The notes under the pieces: generated by a model
The model's database searches: none
What the model was told of the DNA's origin: nothing
What the model saw: only the letters and a program-made list of their open reading frames with translations
Translations under genes and position numbers: made by a program
NCBI GenBank assembly: GCA_003105285.1
Contig: PQAN01000033.1
Location: forward strand, 1 to 5,887
Length of the DNA: 5,887 nucleotides
Direction of reading: 5' to 3'
Origin: Methylocystaceae bacterium
GTDB lineage: Bacteria > Pseudomonadota > Alphaproteobacteria > Rhizobiales > Beijerinckiaceae
Part shown: in pieces, positions 5,304-5,887 of the stretch
Layout of the letters: each line of letters begins with the position of its first letter
How positions within the stretch are numbered: the first letter of the stretch is position 1

Positions 5304-5887
5304 ATGGCGAGCCTCGCGGCGCGTCTCGCGAGAGAGTTTCTGCGCCGGCGCGTGCGGCCGCGTCTCTCCGGCGATTTCGGTCTCGACGAAGCGGCACGGG
5401 CGCTGGACCTGCGCTGGCCATGGCCGTCGCGCCGGGTGGACGCGACGGCCGACGCCGCGCTCGCCGGCGAATGGGTGAAGGGGCGGGGCGGACAACCTCT
5501 CGCCACGCTCGTTTATCTGCACGGCGGCGCATTTTTCGCCGGATCGCCTCGAAGCTACCGGCCGATCACCGGATTTTTCGCGAAAGCCGGCTTCGACGTC
5601 TTCGCTCCGTCTTATCGCCTTGCGCCGGAACATGTCTTTCCGACGGCGCTCGACGATGTCGTCGCCGCTTATTCGGAGATCGCGGCGCAAAAGCCCGGGC
5701 CGCTCGTCCTCGCCGGCGACTCGGCGGGGGGCGGGCTGGCCGTCGCCCTGATGATCTCGCTGCGCGATCGCGGCGCGCCGCCGCCGCGCGCGGCGGCGCT
5801 GTTCTCGCCCTGGACCGATCTCGCCGCGACCGGCGCCTCGGTCCGCGTCAATGACGGACGCGACCCGGTCTTCACGCGCCGGGCGAT
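5304..5887 (+). CDS. HSL-family alpha/beta hydrolase (3' end outside window)
   Basis: The first 194 codons of an esterase/lipase of the hormone-sensitive lipase type (bacterial family IV) are present, running off the window end. Motifs in order are YLHGGAFFAGS (71-81), the oxyanion-hole HGG; YRLAPEH.FPTALDD (104-118), a family signature; GDSAGG (138-143) with nucleophile Ser140; and SPWTDL. The GRDPVFT segment is typical of the region before the catalytic Asp and His, which must lie past the edge. No signal peptide is evident, so the enzyme is probably cytosolic, and the substrate is unknown beyond a likely small carboxylic ester. The ATG lies 5 nt after the Sel1 gene stop, with GGGGA 10 nt upstream inside that gene, which implies co-transcription. 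Confidence 0.93.
   Translation, partial: MASLAARLAREFLRRRVRPRLSGDFGLDEAARALDLRWPWPSRRVDATADAALAGEWVKGRGGQPLATLVYLHGGAFFAGSPRSYRPITGFFAKAGFDVFAPSYRLAPEHVFPTALDDVVAAYSEIAAQKPGPLVLAGDSAGGGLAVALMISLRDRGAPPPRAAALFSPWTDLAATGASVRVNDGRDPVFTRRA

Noticed and set aside
4162..5532. Long minus-strand open frames opposite the Sel1 and hydrolase genes (also 3746-5026)
   Set aside because: They are highly Arg/Ala-rich, lack recognisable domains and sit opposite genes with clear motifs and start signals.

Overview
The window is GC-rich (roughly two-thirds by eye, not counted), with strong G/C preference at third codon positions. The genes look alphaproteobacterial, most likely Hyphomicrobiales (Rhizobiales). 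This rests on the alphaproteobacterial style of the DXS N-terminus, a ThiE-like protein followed directly by a Sel1-repeat protein, and a compound palindromic intergenic repeat of a kind I associate with this group. I cannot name a genus. No phage, transposase, CRISPR, tRNA or rRNA signal was found.

Left edge (1-447): an open plus-strand frame ends at 111 and is probably the C-terminal tail of an unidentified gene. The rest is non-coding but highly structured: a hairpin straight after that stop, a compound palindromic repeat (220-331), and two strong tandem hairpins (375-416 and 419-443) just past the end of dxs. The one nearer to dxs is its likely terminator.

Centre-left (448-2376, minus strand): a complete dxs gene for 1-deoxy-D-xylulose-5-phosphate synthase, the entry step of the MEP isoprenoid pathway. 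It most likely starts at a TTG codon. A sigma70-like promoter lies about 45 nt upstream of that start, and its -35 box sits inside a 7-2-7 inverted repeat. The divergent intergenic region (2377-2741) also holds an AT-rich island.

Centre (2742-3536, plus strand): a DUF72 (YecE-like) protein of unknown function, divergent from dxs.

Right (3785 to the edge, plus strand): a tight cluster of a degenerate ThiE-like TIM-barrel protein, an exported Sel1-repeat protein (4-nt overlap) and an HSL-family alpha/beta hydrolase (5-nt gap, cut by the window end). The spacing implies one transcript. The joint role is unknown, because none of the three has a substrate that can be read from sequence.

Most of this is ordinary chromosomal housekeeping and accessory content. 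The points most worth a second look are the ThiE-like protein that has lost most of its family's active-site motifs, the inverted repeat over the dxs promoter, and the density of structured DNA downstream of dxs. I saw no convincing new multi-gene system.
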